From an uncultured Alphaproteobacteria bacterium (GTDB lineage Bacteria > Pseudomonadota > Alphaproteobacteria > HIMB59): a stretch of DNA of 64,000 nucleotides. Where the stretch lies: positions 54,221 to 118,220 of the forward strand of contig CABYSX010000003.1 of the NCBI GenBank assembly GCA_902521795.1, written 5' to 3'. A program made the translations under genes and the position numbers. Below, piece by piece: positions 46,556 through 57,421 of this stretch. Below the pieces are notes generated by a model. That model saw nothing but the letters and a program-made list of their open reading frames with translations. It did no database searches and was not told where the DNA came from. Position 1 is the stretch's first letter; each line of letters starts with the position of its first letter.

Positions 46556-47357
46556 AAATTTATTTACTCTAAAAAAACCATTATTAGTGGGCATTTGTAA
46601 TTTTACTCCTGATTCCTTTAGTGATGGGGGCAAAACTTTTTCTCGCACTTCTGCACTTAATCATATTAACTCAATGGTTAAAGATGGAGCACAAATTATC
46701 GATATTGGAGCTGAGAGTACTAGACCAAATAGTGAACCAATTACATACAAAGAAGAAATTCGTCGGCTTTCACAAATTTTACCGTATTTGAATTATAAGA
46801 AATATCTTGTTTCATTAGATTCTTATAAACCTGAGACTCAAGAATATGCCCTTAAAAAAGGAGTTCATATTATTAATGATATAAATGGTGGTTCAGAGGA
46901 ATTATTCAAACTTACAAAAAAGTACAATGCAGGATTATTCTTAATGCATAAAAGAGGAACACCAAAAGATATGCAAAAAAAACTAAATCCAAGAGCTAAT
47001 ATGGTAAAAGAGTTTGATAAATTTATTGAAAAAAGACTGAAAATACTTGGTAAAATGAAATTTAATCTAAAAAAAGTATGGTTTGATCCAGGAATAGGTT
47101 TTGGCAAAACACTAAACCAAAATTTACAATTAATGAGATCCTTATCAAAATATAGTCACAAAAATCTACAAATACTTTTAGGTTCATCACGAAAAAGTTG
47201 GATAAACTTCATTGATCCTTCAAATGCTAATCAAAGAATAGGTGGATCTTTAGCTTCTATTACTCATGCCTTACAACAAAATGTCAATACGTTTCGAATT
47301 CATGATGTCCAAGAGACAAATCAAATGATAAAAGTTTTGAAAGCTTTAAATAAATGA
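46542..47357 (+). CDS. folP: Dihydropteroate synthase
   Basis: Joins p-aminobenzoate to hydroxymethyl-dihydropterin diphosphate; the sulfonamide target. The 271-residue TIM barrel has VGICNFTPDSFSDGG, IDIGAESTRPNSEPI, INDINGG, FDPGIGFGK and GSSRKSWI, all family signatures. It overlaps pabC by 14 bases and folB by four. Confidence 0.95.
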   Translation: MKFNKNLFTLKKPLLVGICNFTPDSFSDGGKTFSRTSALNHINSMVKDGAQIIDIGAESTRPNSEPITYKEEIRRLSQILPYLNYKKYLVSLDSYKPETQEYALKKGVHIINDINGGSEELFKLTKKYNAGLFLMHKRGTPKDMQKKLNPRANMVKEFDKFIEKRLKILGKMKFNLKKVWFDPGIGFGKTLNQNLQLMRSLSKYSHKNLQILLGSSRKSWINFIDPSNANQRIGGSLASITHALQQNVNTFRIHDVQETNQMIKVLKALNK

Positions 47358-47701
47358 ATTTTTTTATAGAGATAGAGGACTTAAAGGTCGACACAATCAT
47401 TGGAGTGTTTGATGAAGAAAGGTTAAAACCACAAACAATATTAATTAGTATTAAATGCCAATTAGATCTTGATCACAATCAAGATCTTGACAATATTGAA
47501 AATGTTACAAGTTATTCTGATATTAAAAAAGAAATAGTAACATTTGTTTCAACTTCTCAATACAAAACACTGGAAAAATTAATTACAGAATTAAAAAAAC
47601 AATTGGACAATCAATTTCCAATTAAAATAGAAAAGTTGGAAATAAATAAAATTGAGATTGCCAAAAAATATAATGCAAAAAAAGTCAGCGTATCGATATA
47701 A
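47354..47701 (+). CDS. folB: Dihydroneopterin aldolase
   Basis: Cleaves dihydroneopterin to hydroxymethyl-dihydropterin and glycolaldehyde. The 115-residue tunnelling-fold protein has IEDLKVDTIIGVFDEERLKPQ, TSYSDIKKEIVTFV and the Glu in TLEKLITEL. It overlaps folP by four bases and is followed by overlapping folK. Confidence 0.88.
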   Translation: MNFFIEIEDLKVDTIIGVFDEERLKPQTILISIKCQLDLDHNQDLDNIENVTSYSDIKKEIVTFVSTSQYKTLEKLITELKKQLDNQFPIKIEKLEINKIEIAKKYNAKKVSVSI

Positions 47702-48200
47702 ATCATATATCGCTATTGGATCAAATATTGGCAACTGGAGAAGTAATTTTAATTTAGCATTAAAGCTAATGAATAAATATGGACATGTCGAAAAGGTTAG
47801 CAGAGTCTATTTTACTAAACCTTTTGGGATAACTAACCAAAAATATTTTCATAATGCTGCCTTTTTATTTACCACAAATCTATACTTCAACGAATTGTTT
47901 ATAAAAATGTGTTTTGTGGAAAAACAAATTAAAAAAAATAAAATTGTAACTAATGGCCCAAGAAAAATAGATCTCGATCTTATTCAATTTGAAAACTTGA
48001 AAATCAAAAACCACCTAATATCTATTCCTCACACATCCTCTCATTTAAGAGATTTTGTGATACAACCTATCTTAGATTTAAACCCAGATTTTATAGATTT
48101 AAAAACCCATAATTCTTATAAAAGCCTTTTAAATAATTTAGAGGAGAGGTTTATCGTTAAGAAATCTCGTCAAACCCAAGATTATCAAGAATTTTTTTAA
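47673..48200 (+). CDS. folK: 2-amino-4-hydroxy-6-hydroxymethyldihydropteridine diphosphokinase
   Basis: Activates hydroxymethyl-dihydropterin for FolP. From ATG 47673 the protein has 175 residues: YIAIGSNIGNWRSNFNLAL, SRVYFTKPFG, then GPRKIDLDLIQF with the magnesium-binding Asp pair and PHTSSHLRDFVIQPILDL. The family reads PHP/RxxxRxFVLxPL here, so the basic residue is shifted. An earlier in-frame TTG at 47652 would enlarge the overlap with folB. It is last in the operon, converging with the trpF-like gene. Confidence 0.9.
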   Translation: MQKKSAYRYKSYIAIGSNIGNWRSNFNLALKLMNKYGHVEKVSRVYFTKPFGITNQKYFHNAAFLFTTNLYFNELFIKMCFVEKQIKKNKIVTNGPRKIDLDLIQFENLKIKNHLISIPHTSSHLRDFVIQPILDLNPDFIDLKTHNSYKSLLNNLEERFIVKKSRQTQDYQEFF

Positions 48201-48819
48201 GCTTTTCTTCATCTACGCTGTTTGATTTTTTTAACCCTGTCGATATATCAATTCCGTGTGGAGATATAGTTTTGATTGCCTCTTTGACATTACTAATATT
48301 AATACCTCCACCAAGATATAAAGGCTTTGCAAAACTCTTAAGTTGATTAATTTGACTCTCACACTCCATAAGAGATTTTTTCTCAATTACATCTTTTCTG
48401 TAAATATTAAGATCATAATAAAAACTACTAACATTATTTTTGATTTGCTCAAAAAAATTATAATCAAAATTTTCGTAATTTATTGAAATTGATATTTTTG
48501 AATTTGTTGAATTATTTAGTAATTCGATATCCTCAATCTTGTATTGATTAGATACACATACTTCCTTTATCTCTACTTGTTTTATAATGTCGATTATTTT
48601 TGGCATATGAATATTGCCAATCAATAGAATTGGATTTAATTTTAAATTGTAGGAAGCAATTGTAAGATTATGAATTTCTTCAGTAGATAGTGTATTGGGG
48701 CCATATAAGTAATTACTTACAAGGCCCACTGTTCTTACTGAATATTTTTGTATTACCTCTAACGATTTTTGATCTGTAATACCACAAACCTTGAGCTGGA
48801 TATTACCATAATTGAACAT
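48157..48819 (-). CDS. Divergent phosphoribosylanthranilate isomerase-like protein
   Basis: A 220-residue TIM barrel resembling TrpF. It keeps KVCGIT with the catalytic-position Cys12, YYDLN with the catalytic-position Asp, LGGGINISNVKEAI and HGIDISTGLKK. It lacks the usual PRAI segments GFxFxxxSPR (here GLVSNYLYGPN) and QLHG (here VCVSNQ). It could be a working but fast-evolving TrpF or an enzyme with a different substrate. The other trp genes are not nearby. It ends inside the folK end by 44 bases and follows katG by three bases. Confidence 0.6.
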   Translation of the reverse strand: MFNYGNIQLKVCGITDQKSLEVIQKYSVRTVGLVSNYLYGPNTLSTEEIHNLTIASYNLKLNPILLIGNIHMPKIIDIIKQVEIKEVCVSNQYKIEDIELLNNSTNSKISISINYENFDYNFFEQIKNNVSSFYYDLNIYRKDVIEKKSLMECESQINQLKSFAKPLYLGGGINISNVKEAIKTISPHGIDISTGLKKSNSVDEEKLKKILDNLGFDEIS

Positions 48820-48822
48820 TAA

Positions 48823-50985
<2,163 letters not shown>

Positions 50986-51077
50986 CTACTTAAATAAATT
51001 TAAAGTTATTAAAAGTTAACCTGTTAGTAAGTCAACATAACGAATTGTCTCTGTTAATAATTAAAAAAAGCTTGATA

Positions 51078-51722
51078 TTATTTAGTTTTAAACAGGTGGT
51101 TATATAAAAAGTATGCCCCAAACATACCTATTACTTGGGAGCCAATAAAAAATATTACGGTTGACGGATTAATCCCTGCAAATGACTCAGTAAAAATTCT
51201 AGCAATTGATACGGCAGGATTTGCAAAGCTAGCTGAGGATGTAAAAATTATTGCAGTTGTGATGTAAATACCAACATTAAAAGCAACAATATTTTTACCA
51301 CCTACTTTTGATAACAAAATAACCATCAGTAGTCCAAAGGAAGCAAAAATCTCTGAAATATAAATATTTGTTCCACTTCTAATATTTGAGGAGATTTCTA
51401 CAATGCTTAAACCAAAAATATAATTTGCAAAAATTGTTCCTAGTATAGCTGCAGTAATTTGTATTGAAATGAATAGACATAGATCTTTTTTGCTTAGCTC
51501 TTTTTGTAAGAAAAACAAAATTGAAACAATAGGATTAAAATGTGCTCCAGAAAAATTAGCAAATATTCCAATTATAAAAATAAGTGTTAGACCTATGACA
51601 ACAGCATGACTAACCAAAATAACCATTTGATCATTTGTATATTGTTGACCTGCAATCCCAGAACCTACGATGGATACTAATAAAATAAATGTTCCTATAA
51701 ACTCTGATATGTATTTTTGCAT
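51078..51722 (-). CDS. MIP-family channel (aquaporin-like)
   Basis: A 214-residue six-helix channel. The two half-helix motifs are GAHFNPIVSI (Ile in place of the usual Ala of NPA) and ASFANPAVSIARIF (normal NPA with the selectivity-filter Arg). The opening ISEFIGTFILLVSIVGSG is typical. It may carry water, glycerol or a small neutral solute such as arsenite; the substrate cannot be read. It stands alone upstream of katG. Confidence 0.88.
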   Translation of the reverse strand: MQKYISEFIGTFILLVSIVGSGIAGQQYTNDQMVILVSHAVVIGLTLIFIIGIFANFSGAHFNPIVSILFFLQKELSKKDLCLFISIQITAAILGTIFANYIFGLSIVEISSNIRSGTNIYISEIFASFGLLMVILLSKVGGKNIVAFNVGIYITTAIIFTSSASFANPAVSIARIFTESFAGINPSTVIFFIGSQVIGMFGAYFLYNHLFKTK

Positions 51723-51761
51723 TTTAAAAGGCTTACTGTATTATTGCTTTAATTTAAAGCG

Positions 51762-52067
51762 ATGTATTATGAATTTTTAGTTACACACTTAGACGCCCCA
51801 TTTTTATTACTTTCAGCAGTAACTACAGGCTTAATAATTCGTATCTTTTATAAACAATACATGAGTACAAACCTTGCAATGAGGGTTGTGATTTCAGTGG
51901 CTCTTTTTCTTATCAATGCAATTATCATTGTTCCGGGAATAGTCTTTATATACAGATGGATTATGTTGTGTGGTTTTTATCAACCGAGCGGTATTTTTGA
52001 AACTGGATATGGCTGTAGCGGAGATGTCTTTAGTCTACGTGTTCCAAGGCTTTTTTTACTTTCGTAA
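51762..52067 (+). CDS. Possible small membrane protein
   Basis: A 101-residue frame with three hydrophobic stretches (about residues 13-28, 40-62 and a short one near 66). The last 38 bases overlap the opposite-strand aminotransferase, and its C-terminus looks unusual for a conserved protein. No family is recognised. The early part may be real, as the 51723-52029 space would otherwise be empty. Confidence 0.45.
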   Translation: MYYEFLVTHLDAPFLLLSAVTTGLIIRIFYKQYMSTNLAMRVVISVALFLINAIIIVPGIVFIYRWIMLCGFYQPSGIFETGYGCSGDVFSLRVPRLFLLS

Positions 52068-53343
52068 ACATTTCATCAACTTGACTATCGTTTATTATTA
52101 AAGGGGGAGAAAATGCAAGAGTATCTCCATTGGCTCTTACCATAAGACCAAGATCCCAAGCCTTCTTCATCGTCTCAAAGCCTCTGACACCTACGGCACC
52201 TTTTTTAGGTTCTAGTTCTAGAGCAGCAATAACACCTAAATTTCTTATATCGATAATATGTTTAGTGCCTTTAAGACTATGGGCAGCTTCTTCAATAACA
52301 GGAGCTATATGAGCTGCATTATCAAAAAGTCCTTCTTCTTTGTAAATATCTAGTGTTGCCAAAGCTGCTGCGCACGCAACAGGATGGCCAGAATAAGTGT
52401 ATCCGTGAAATAATTCTATTGGGGCATCTGCGTTCTCCATCATCGACTCATAGATAAAGTCTTGAACAATCGTGGCGCCCATTGGAATAGTCGCGTTCGT
52501 GATGCCTTTAGCACATGAAATTATATCAGGAGTTACACCAAAAAATTCTGATCCAGTGGCTTTTCCCATACGACCAAAAGCTGTTACCACTTCATCAAAG
52601 ATTAATAAAATATCATGCTTCGTGCATAGCTCTCTGAGTCTTTTGAGGTAACCTTTTGGAGGTGGAAGTGCACCAGTTGATCCAGCAATTGGCTCAACGA
52701 TTACAGCAGCAATAGTTGATGCATCATGTAATTGGACAAGACGCTCTAAGTCGTCTGCAAGTTCAGCGCCATGTTCAGGTTCACCTTTTGAAAAAGCATT
52801 CAGTTCCAGATTATGAGTATGACGTAAATGATCAACACCATTGAGCATTGAGCCAAAGTACATTCTATTTTTCACCATACCCCCGACAGATATTCCACCG
52901 AAGCCAACACCGTGATATCCTCTCTCACGGCCAATCAATCTTGTTTTAGAAGAGTGTCCTCGCGCTCGCTGATAAGCAAGAGCAATTTTTAAGGCACTAT
53001 CTACTGCCTCTGATCCTGAATTAGAAAAGAAAACATGGTTCATTCCTTCAGGAAATATTTCAGCTAAGCGATTAGCTAGTTCAAATTGTTTAGGATGACC
53101 AAATTGAAATGGAGGAGAATAATCCAGATTTTCAATTTGTTCATTTACCGCTTCTTGAATTTTTTTTCGACCATGACCGGCGTTTACACACCACAGTCCT
53201 GCAGTGCCATCTAAAATTTCTCTATTATCATCACTGATAAAATGCATATCCTTAGCTCCGACAATAATTCTAGGGTCTTTTTTGAATGTCTTGTTGGGAG
53301 TAAAAGGCATCCATAGCGGTTCTAAGTTATTAGGTTTATTCAT
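52030..53343 (-). CDS. Omega-amino acid:pyruvate aminotransferase (class III)
   Basis: A 437-residue PLP enzyme that moves the amino group of beta-alanine, taurine or a similar omega-amino acid to pyruvate. It begins LWMPFTPNKTFKKDPRI, the hallmark of this group, and has NSGSEAVDSALKIALAYQRA, LIFDEVVTAFGRMG and the PLP lysine in ISCAKGITN. Substrate preference cannot be read. It could feed beta-alanine to the panC route or use taurine. Confidence 0.9.
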   Translation of the reverse strand: MNKPNNLEPLWMPFTPNKTFKKDPRIIVGAKDMHFISDDNREILDGTAGLWCVNAGHGRKKIQEAVNEQIENLDYSPPFQFGHPKQFELANRLAEIFPEGMNHVFFSNSGSEAVDSALKIALAYQRARGHSSKTRLIGRERGYHGVGFGGISVGGMVKNRMYFGSMLNGVDHLRHTHNLELNAFSKGEPEHGAELADDLERLVQLHDASTIAAVIVEPIAGSTGALPPPKGYLKRLRELCTKHDILLIFDEVVTAFGRMGKATGSEFFGVTPDIISCAKGITNATIPMGATIVQDFIYESMMENADAPIELFHGYTYSGHPVACAAALATLDIYKEEGLFDNAAHIAPVIEEAAHSLKGTKHIIDIRNLGVIAALELEPKKGAVGVRGFETMKKAWDLGLMVRANGDTLAFSPPLIINDSQVDEMFTKVKKALEHVD

Positions 53344-53393
53344 ATATTGTTAAAAATCTTATTCCTCAATTTGCATTCTGTCTATGATTGTTT

Positions 53394-53681
53394 TTAAGAC
53401 TTATAGCCCGACAAATAAATATCAACCATTACAGATATCATTACTTTAGAATATTCATTCTTATAGAACTCAGGATAATGACTGTCCTCTTTTAAGATGC
53501 CCTCATAATCCCATTCTAGGCCAAATGCTTTGTATTCACCTTTTTGAAGTAATTTATAAAAATACTCTTCGTTTATTTTTGAAAAACTATCCTCCTTGAT
53601 TTTATGTTTCTTGTTCCTGAGTAAAAAATACAGATAAAGCCCGAATATATTAGTTTTTTCCCTATCCAAATTAGATTTCAT
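53394..53681 (-). CDS. Hypothetical protein
   Basis: A 95-residue charged protein rich in Lys, Glu and Tyr, with no signal peptide and no membrane segment. The segment EYFYKLLQKGEYKAFGLEWDYEG is not one I know. It lies alone between the aminotransferase and osmC genes, reading opposite to osmC. The frame is open and uninterrupted, but its reality rests on length only. Confidence 0.55.
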   Translation of the reverse strand: MKSNLDREKTNIFGLYLYFLLRNKKHKIKEDSFSKINEEYFYKLLQKGEYKAFGLEWDYEGILKEDSHYPEFYKNEYSKVMISVMVDIYLSGYKS

Positions 53682-53729
53682 CTTTAGATTTTATGATGGC
53701 GTTTATAAATTTCCATACTATTTTTAACT

Positions 53730-54182
53730 ATGTCTGAATTATCTATAAACTTAAAATGGAAACTTGGAGAGGGTGAATTAGCACCAGGCAAATTCTCCAA
53801 TTCTCATGAAATTTCTTTCAATGATAATTATAATATTACTGCAGATGCTGCCCCTGATTGGGGAGGGAGCCCAGATTATACAAATCCAGAACAAGCCTTG
53901 GCAGCCTCAGTTAGCAGTTGCCACATGATGACTTTTTTAGCATTAGCAGCCAAAATGAAATGGCCAGTAAATTCCTATGAAGATAAGGCTGACGCTTATT
54001 TAGGCAAAAATTCCAAAGGGCAGATGGCTGTGACTAAGATAGTCCTTCATCCTGTTGTGTCATTTAGTGGAGAATTTACGATCAGTGACCAAGATATGAA
54101 GGACATGCATGATAGATCTCATCGATATTGTTTTGTTGCTAACTCGTTGGCTGATGAAGTTGTATTTGAAGTTAGTTTATGA
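53730..54182 (+). CDS. OsmC-family peroxidase
   Basis: A 150-residue thiol-dependent hydroperoxide reductase. The two conserved cysteines are in SSCHMMTFLALAA and HRYCFVANSL. The family strand pattern LGEGELAPGKFSNSHEISF is intact. It overlaps the enoyl-CoA hydratase gene by four bases, so the three genes 53730-56638 form an operon that may handle reactive acyl or peroxide compounds. Confidence 0.9.
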   Translation: MSELSINLKWKLGEGELAPGKFSNSHEISFNDNYNITADAAPDWGGSPDYTNPEQALAASVSSCHMMTFLALAAKMKWPVNSYEDKADAYLGKNSKGQMAVTKIVLHPVVSFSGEFTISDQDMKDMHDRSHRYCFVANSLADEVVFEVSL

Positions 54183-54982
54183 GCACAGATAGACAATCAT
54201 CACTTGTAAACATCACGGAACTGGAAAACGGGATATTTAAAATCATCCTCAGCGATCCAAGTCATCAAAACACCTTATCAGAAAAAATGATTGATGAGCT
54301 TCAATCTGCATTTGATCATTTCAATTCTAGTCCTAGTAGGGTTATCATTTTATCCTCTACAGGAAAAGTTTTCTCAGCTGGTCATGATTTAAAAGAACTT
54401 AAAGCTGCTCGCTCTCATCCTGATAAGGGCAAAGAGTATTTTCAATCAATTTTAAAAAAATGCTCAAGATTAATGCAAACAATAGTTAACCATTCGAAAC
54501 CTGTCATAGCCCAGGTAGATGGAGTTGCCACAGCTGCAGGATGCCAATTGGCACTAAGTTGTGATTTGGTTTATGCCTCTTCTAACTCAAGGTTTGCTAC
54601 ACCTGGAGTAAAAATTGGCCTTTTTTGTTCAACTCCAATGGTGGCCCTTTCTCGAAATACGACCTCAAAGCATTCCATGGAAATGCTTCTTACAGGGGAG
54701 CTAATATCTGCTGACGATGCAGAGAAAAAAGGTCTTATTAATAAGAGTGTAAATGAGGAAGAGCTAGAAAACCTAATATTAGAAAAAGCCAGTAAAATCA
54801 GCTCAAAATCTGGTACCACATTAAAAATTGGTAAAAAAGCATTTTATCAACAAATTGAAATGCCTTTAGCTGAAGCATATGAGTATGCTTCAAAAGTAAT
54901 GCTTGAAAACATGTTGGACCAAGATGCTAAAGAAGGAATAGAAGCTTTTTTAGAAAAACGATCTCCAAATTGGAAAGAATAA
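54179..54982 (+). CDS. Enoyl-CoA hydratase/isomerase family (ECHDC3-like)
   Basis: A 267-residue crotonase-fold enzyme. The oxyanion-hole loops are GKVFSAGHDLKEL and VDGVATAAGCQLALSCDL, and FATPGVKIGLFCSTPMVAL matches the ECHDC3-like branch. The usual catalytic Glu pair of true hydratases is not obvious (Gln in GCQLALS, Phe-Cys in GLFCSTP), so it may act differently. It starts on the stop of osmC and is nine bases before the acyl-CoA ligase. Confidence 0.85.
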   Translation: MSTDRQSSLVNITELENGIFKIILSDPSHQNTLSEKMIDELQSAFDHFNSSPSRVIILSSTGKVFSAGHDLKELKAARSHPDKGKEYFQSILKKCSRLMQTIVNHSKPVIAQVDGVATAAGCQLALSCDLVYASSNSRFATPGVKIGLFCSTPMVALSRNTTSKHSMEMLLTGELISADDAEKKGLINKSVNEEELENLILEKASKISSKSGTTLKIGKKAFYQQIEMPLAEAYEYASKVMLENMLDQDAKEGIEAFLEKRSPNWKE

Positions 54983-54991
54983 AACCTTAAG

Positions 54992-56638
54992 ATGGTAAAT
55001 CCCTATAATCAGGATTTGGATGCAAATTCTGCTAACTATCAACCTCTCACCCCATTATCATTTCTAGAAAGAGCAGCAGATGTATTTCCAGAGTTTACTG
55101 CAATTGTTCATGGTGGTCTTCGAAGATCCTATGCTGAATTTTATCTTCGCTCTAAAAAATTAGCCTCAGCTTTATCTCAGCAGGGCATGACAAGAGGAAG
55201 TACAATATCAACTTTGTTGTTGAATACACCTCCAATGCTCGAAGCGCATTATGGTATTCCAATGTGTGGAGGAGTAATCCATGCCATCAACACCCGTCTT
55301 GATGCCGCGACTATTGCCTTTCAACTTGAGCACGCTGACTCACAGTTTTTATTATATGATCGAGAGTTATCAGTAACTGTAAAAGAAGTTTTGAGTCAAT
55401 GCAAAGTCAAACCTCAATTAATTGAATTTATAGATAAAGAACACTCCTATGAGTCTCTCGATAATTTTGATTTAGATGTAATAGATTATGAGGAATTTTT
55501 GGATCAAGGAGATAGCAATTATCAGTGGCTTATGCCAGAAAATGAGTGGGATGCAATTTCTGTTGGATACACTTCTGGTACTACCGGTGATCCCAAAGGG
55601 GTAGTCTCTCATCATCGTGGGGCTTATTTATTAGCTCAAGGTAACGCAATGGTTGCCTCAATGCCTAAACATTCAGTTTATCTTTGGACACTCCCGATGT
55701 TTCACTGTAACGGCTGGTGTTTTCCATGGACTATGTCAGCTATTATTGGAACTCATGTTTGTCTGCGCCAAGTTAGGGCAGAACCAATATGGAATAGCAT
55801 AAAAAAGCATAAAGTTAGCCATTTATGTGGGGCACCCATCGTAATGTCAGTTATTTTATCTCAAGACCAAAAAAACAGATTTTACATAACTCATGAGGTT
55901 CAATTTTTTACTGCAGCTGCACCACCACCAGAAAATATTCTTAGAGAAATGCAAGAGTCAGGATTTTTAGTAACCCATCTTTATGGTTTGACTGAAACAT
56001 ATGGACCAGCTGTCATCAATGAGTGGCATCAAGAATGGAATTCATTAGACATGAATGCACAGGCATCACTTAAAGCAAGGCAGGGTGTACGATACCTTCC
56101 TCTAGAACATCTCAAAGTTCTTGACCCAGATACTATGAAGCAGGTTCCTGCCGATGGCAAAACAATTGGTGAAGTTATGTTTCAAGGAAATATTGTGATG
56201 AAGGGTTATTTAAAAAATAAATCTGCAAATCAAAAAGCTTTTGAAGGTGGTTGGTTTCACTCAGGAGATTTAGCAGTGATGCACCCTGACGGTTATCTCC
56301 AGCTAAAAGATCGATCAAAAGATATTATAATATCTGGTGGAGAAAATATTTCATCGATTGAAATTGAGGAAGTATTCTTAAAAAATGATTGTGTCAGTGC
56401 TGCAGCAGTCATTGCTATTCCTGATCAAAAATGGGGCGAAGTCCCCTGTGCTTTTATTGAACTAAAGAAAGATCAAAATTGGAATGAGATACATGCAAAA
56501 CAGTGGTGCGAAGAAAACTTGGCATCATTTAAAGTTCCTAAATATTATTTTTTTGAGAACATTCCTCGAACTTCAACTGGCAAAATTCAAAAATTTATAT
56601 TGAGAGAAAAAGGAAAGAGTCTTACTGGAACAAATTGA
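54992..56638 (+). CDS. AMP-forming acyl-CoA synthetase
   Basis: A 548-residue adenylate-forming ligase that makes acyl-CoA from a carboxylic acid, ATP and CoA. Motifs are YTSGTTGDPKGVVSHH (P-loop), LYGLTETYGP, FHSGDLAVMHPDGYLQLKDR and the catalytic Lys in RTSTGKIQKFILR. Its opening NPYNQDLDANSANYQPLTPL matches the alphaproteobacterial group that includes the DmdB methylmercaptopropionate-CoA ligases, so DMSP-derived or short fatty acids are possible substrates. That link is only family-based. Confidence 0.9.
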   Translation: MVNPYNQDLDANSANYQPLTPLSFLERAADVFPEFTAIVHGGLRRSYAEFYLRSKKLASALSQQGMTRGSTISTLLLNTPPMLEAHYGIPMCGGVIHAINTRLDAATIAFQLEHADSQFLLYDRELSVTVKEVLSQCKVKPQLIEFIDKEHSYESLDNFDLDVIDYEEFLDQGDSNYQWLMPENEWDAISVGYTSGTTGDPKGVVSHHRGAYLLAQGNAMVASMPKHSVYLWTLPMFHCNGWCFPWTMSAIIGTHVCLRQVRAEPIWNSIKKHKVSHLCGAPIVMSVILSQDQKNRFYITHEVQFFTAAAPPPENILREMQESGFLVTHLYGLTETYGPAVINEWHQEWNSLDMNAQASLKARQGVRYLPLEHLKVLDPDTMKQVPADGKTIGEVMFQGNIVMKGYLKNKSANQKAFEGGWFHSGDLAVMHPDGYLQLKDRSKDIIISGGENISSIEIEEVFLKNDCVSAAAVIAIPDQKWGEVPCAFIELKKDQNWNEIHAKQWCEENLASFKVPKYYFFENIPRTSTGKIQKFILREKGKSLTGTN

Positions 56639-56656
56639 GGGTGGCTTTCACCACCC
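56639..56656. other. Hairpin between acyl-CoA synthetase and a small minus-strand gene
   Basis: GGGTGG (56639-56644), loop CTTTCA, CCACCC (56651-56656) form a six-pair GC-rich stem right after the TGA of the ligase gene. On the plus strand it is followed by A, not T; on the minus strand it follows the 27-codon gene. It probably ends or protects one of the two transcripts. Confidence 0.45.
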
Positions 56657-56666
56657 CCAAAAAAAC

Positions 56667-56750
56667 TTATAATTTTGAACCCACGATTCCGGCTATTAAC
56701 CAAATAATCATTATTATAAAAGGGTAGTGTCCTGTGAACATGTCAGCCAT
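56667..56750 (-). CDS. 27-residue single-helix membrane peptide
   Basis: ATG 56750 to TAA 56667 encodes MADMFTGHYPFIIMIIWLIA followed by GIVGSKL: a short polar start, one hydrophobic helix and a basic end. The ribosome-binding site TAGGAGGT lies seven bases upstream, among the strongest in the window, which argues that the gene is translated. It resembles the small accessory subunits of transporters in form, but no transporter is adjacent on the same strand. I do not recognise the family. A hairpin follows at 56639-56656. The rest of the 56751-56941 gap contains only the palindrome at 56798-56816. Confidence 0.6.
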   Translation of the reverse strand: MADMFTGHYPFIIMIIWLIAGIVGSKL

Positions 56751-56797
56751 TTAAAACCTCCTAGATTCCATGGAATAAGATTAAAGGTTTATGAGTA

Positions 56798-56816
56798 ATA
56801 TGCAATAATTGCATAT
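56798..56816. promoter_or_regulatory. 19-base palindrome upstream of the small membrane gene
   Basis: ATATGCAATAATTGCATAT is an almost perfect inverted repeat, with only the central base outside the symmetry. It lies about 50 bases upstream of the 27-residue peptide gene and 125 bases upstream of pncC. It could be a dimeric repressor site. Confidence 0.3.
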
Positions 56817-56941
56817 ATTATTTTTAAAATTGTTGATTTTTCTGTTGATAATCTGAGTAAAAATCATTTTTTTATGCAATTTTTAGATACCTATAAGTAC
56901 CATTGTTATTTTGTAGTCCTTATAATAAGTATATCTAGTTG

Positions 56942-57421
56942 ATGACAGTAGAATCAAAGATAATTAAATATCTCTTAAATGAAAATATTACCCTATCTAC
57001 AGCGGAGTCTTGTACGGGTGGTTTGCTGGCAGCGAAATTTACATCTAAGCCAGGAATATCTAAAATTTATAAGAGCGGATTTATTACATATTCAAATGAC
57101 TCAAAAATTAAACATCTAAAAATCTCCCCCCATACTCTCAAAAGGTATGGTGCTGTCAGTCGCCAAGTCTGTGCTCAGATGTGTTTTCAATTACATAAAA
57201 TTACAAAAAGCCAACTAACGTTTTCTACAACAGGTGTGGCTGGCCCAGATGGCGGAACTAAATTAAAACCAGTAGGTTTAGTTTTCATAGGAGTATATTT
57301 TAAAAAAAAAATTTATGTTGAACAATTAAAGTTTAGTCCAAGACTCTCAAGAGCACAAATTCAAAAGGGCACAGTTAAGGAATGTTTTCAAATGGTAAGC
57401 GAGATACTAAATGGGCTATAA
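56942..57421 (+). CDS. pncC: Nicotinamide-nucleotide amidohydrolase (CinA C-terminal domain)
   Basis: Deamidates nicotinamide mononucleotide to nicotinate mononucleotide, recycling NAD. The 159-residue stand-alone domain has ESCTGGLLAAKFTSKPGIS, FITYSNDSKIKHL, GAVSRQVCAQM and TTGVAGPDGGTKLKPVGLVF, all typical. I start at ATG 56942 rather than TTG 56939. It overlaps the helicase gene by 11 bases. Confidence 0.92.
   Translation: MTVESKIIKYLLNENITLSTAESCTGGLLAAKFTSKPGISKIYKSGFITYSNDSKIKHLKISPHTLKRYGAVSRQVCAQMCFQLHKITKSQLTFSTTGVAGPDGGTKLKPVGLVFIGVYFKKKIYVEQLKFSPRLSRAQIQKGTVKECFQMVSEILNGL

Noticed and set aside
56639..56660. Hairpin after the acyl-CoA synthetase as a normal plus-strand terminator
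   Set aside because: The stem is followed by A residues on the plus strand, not T, so it is listed only as a hairpin.
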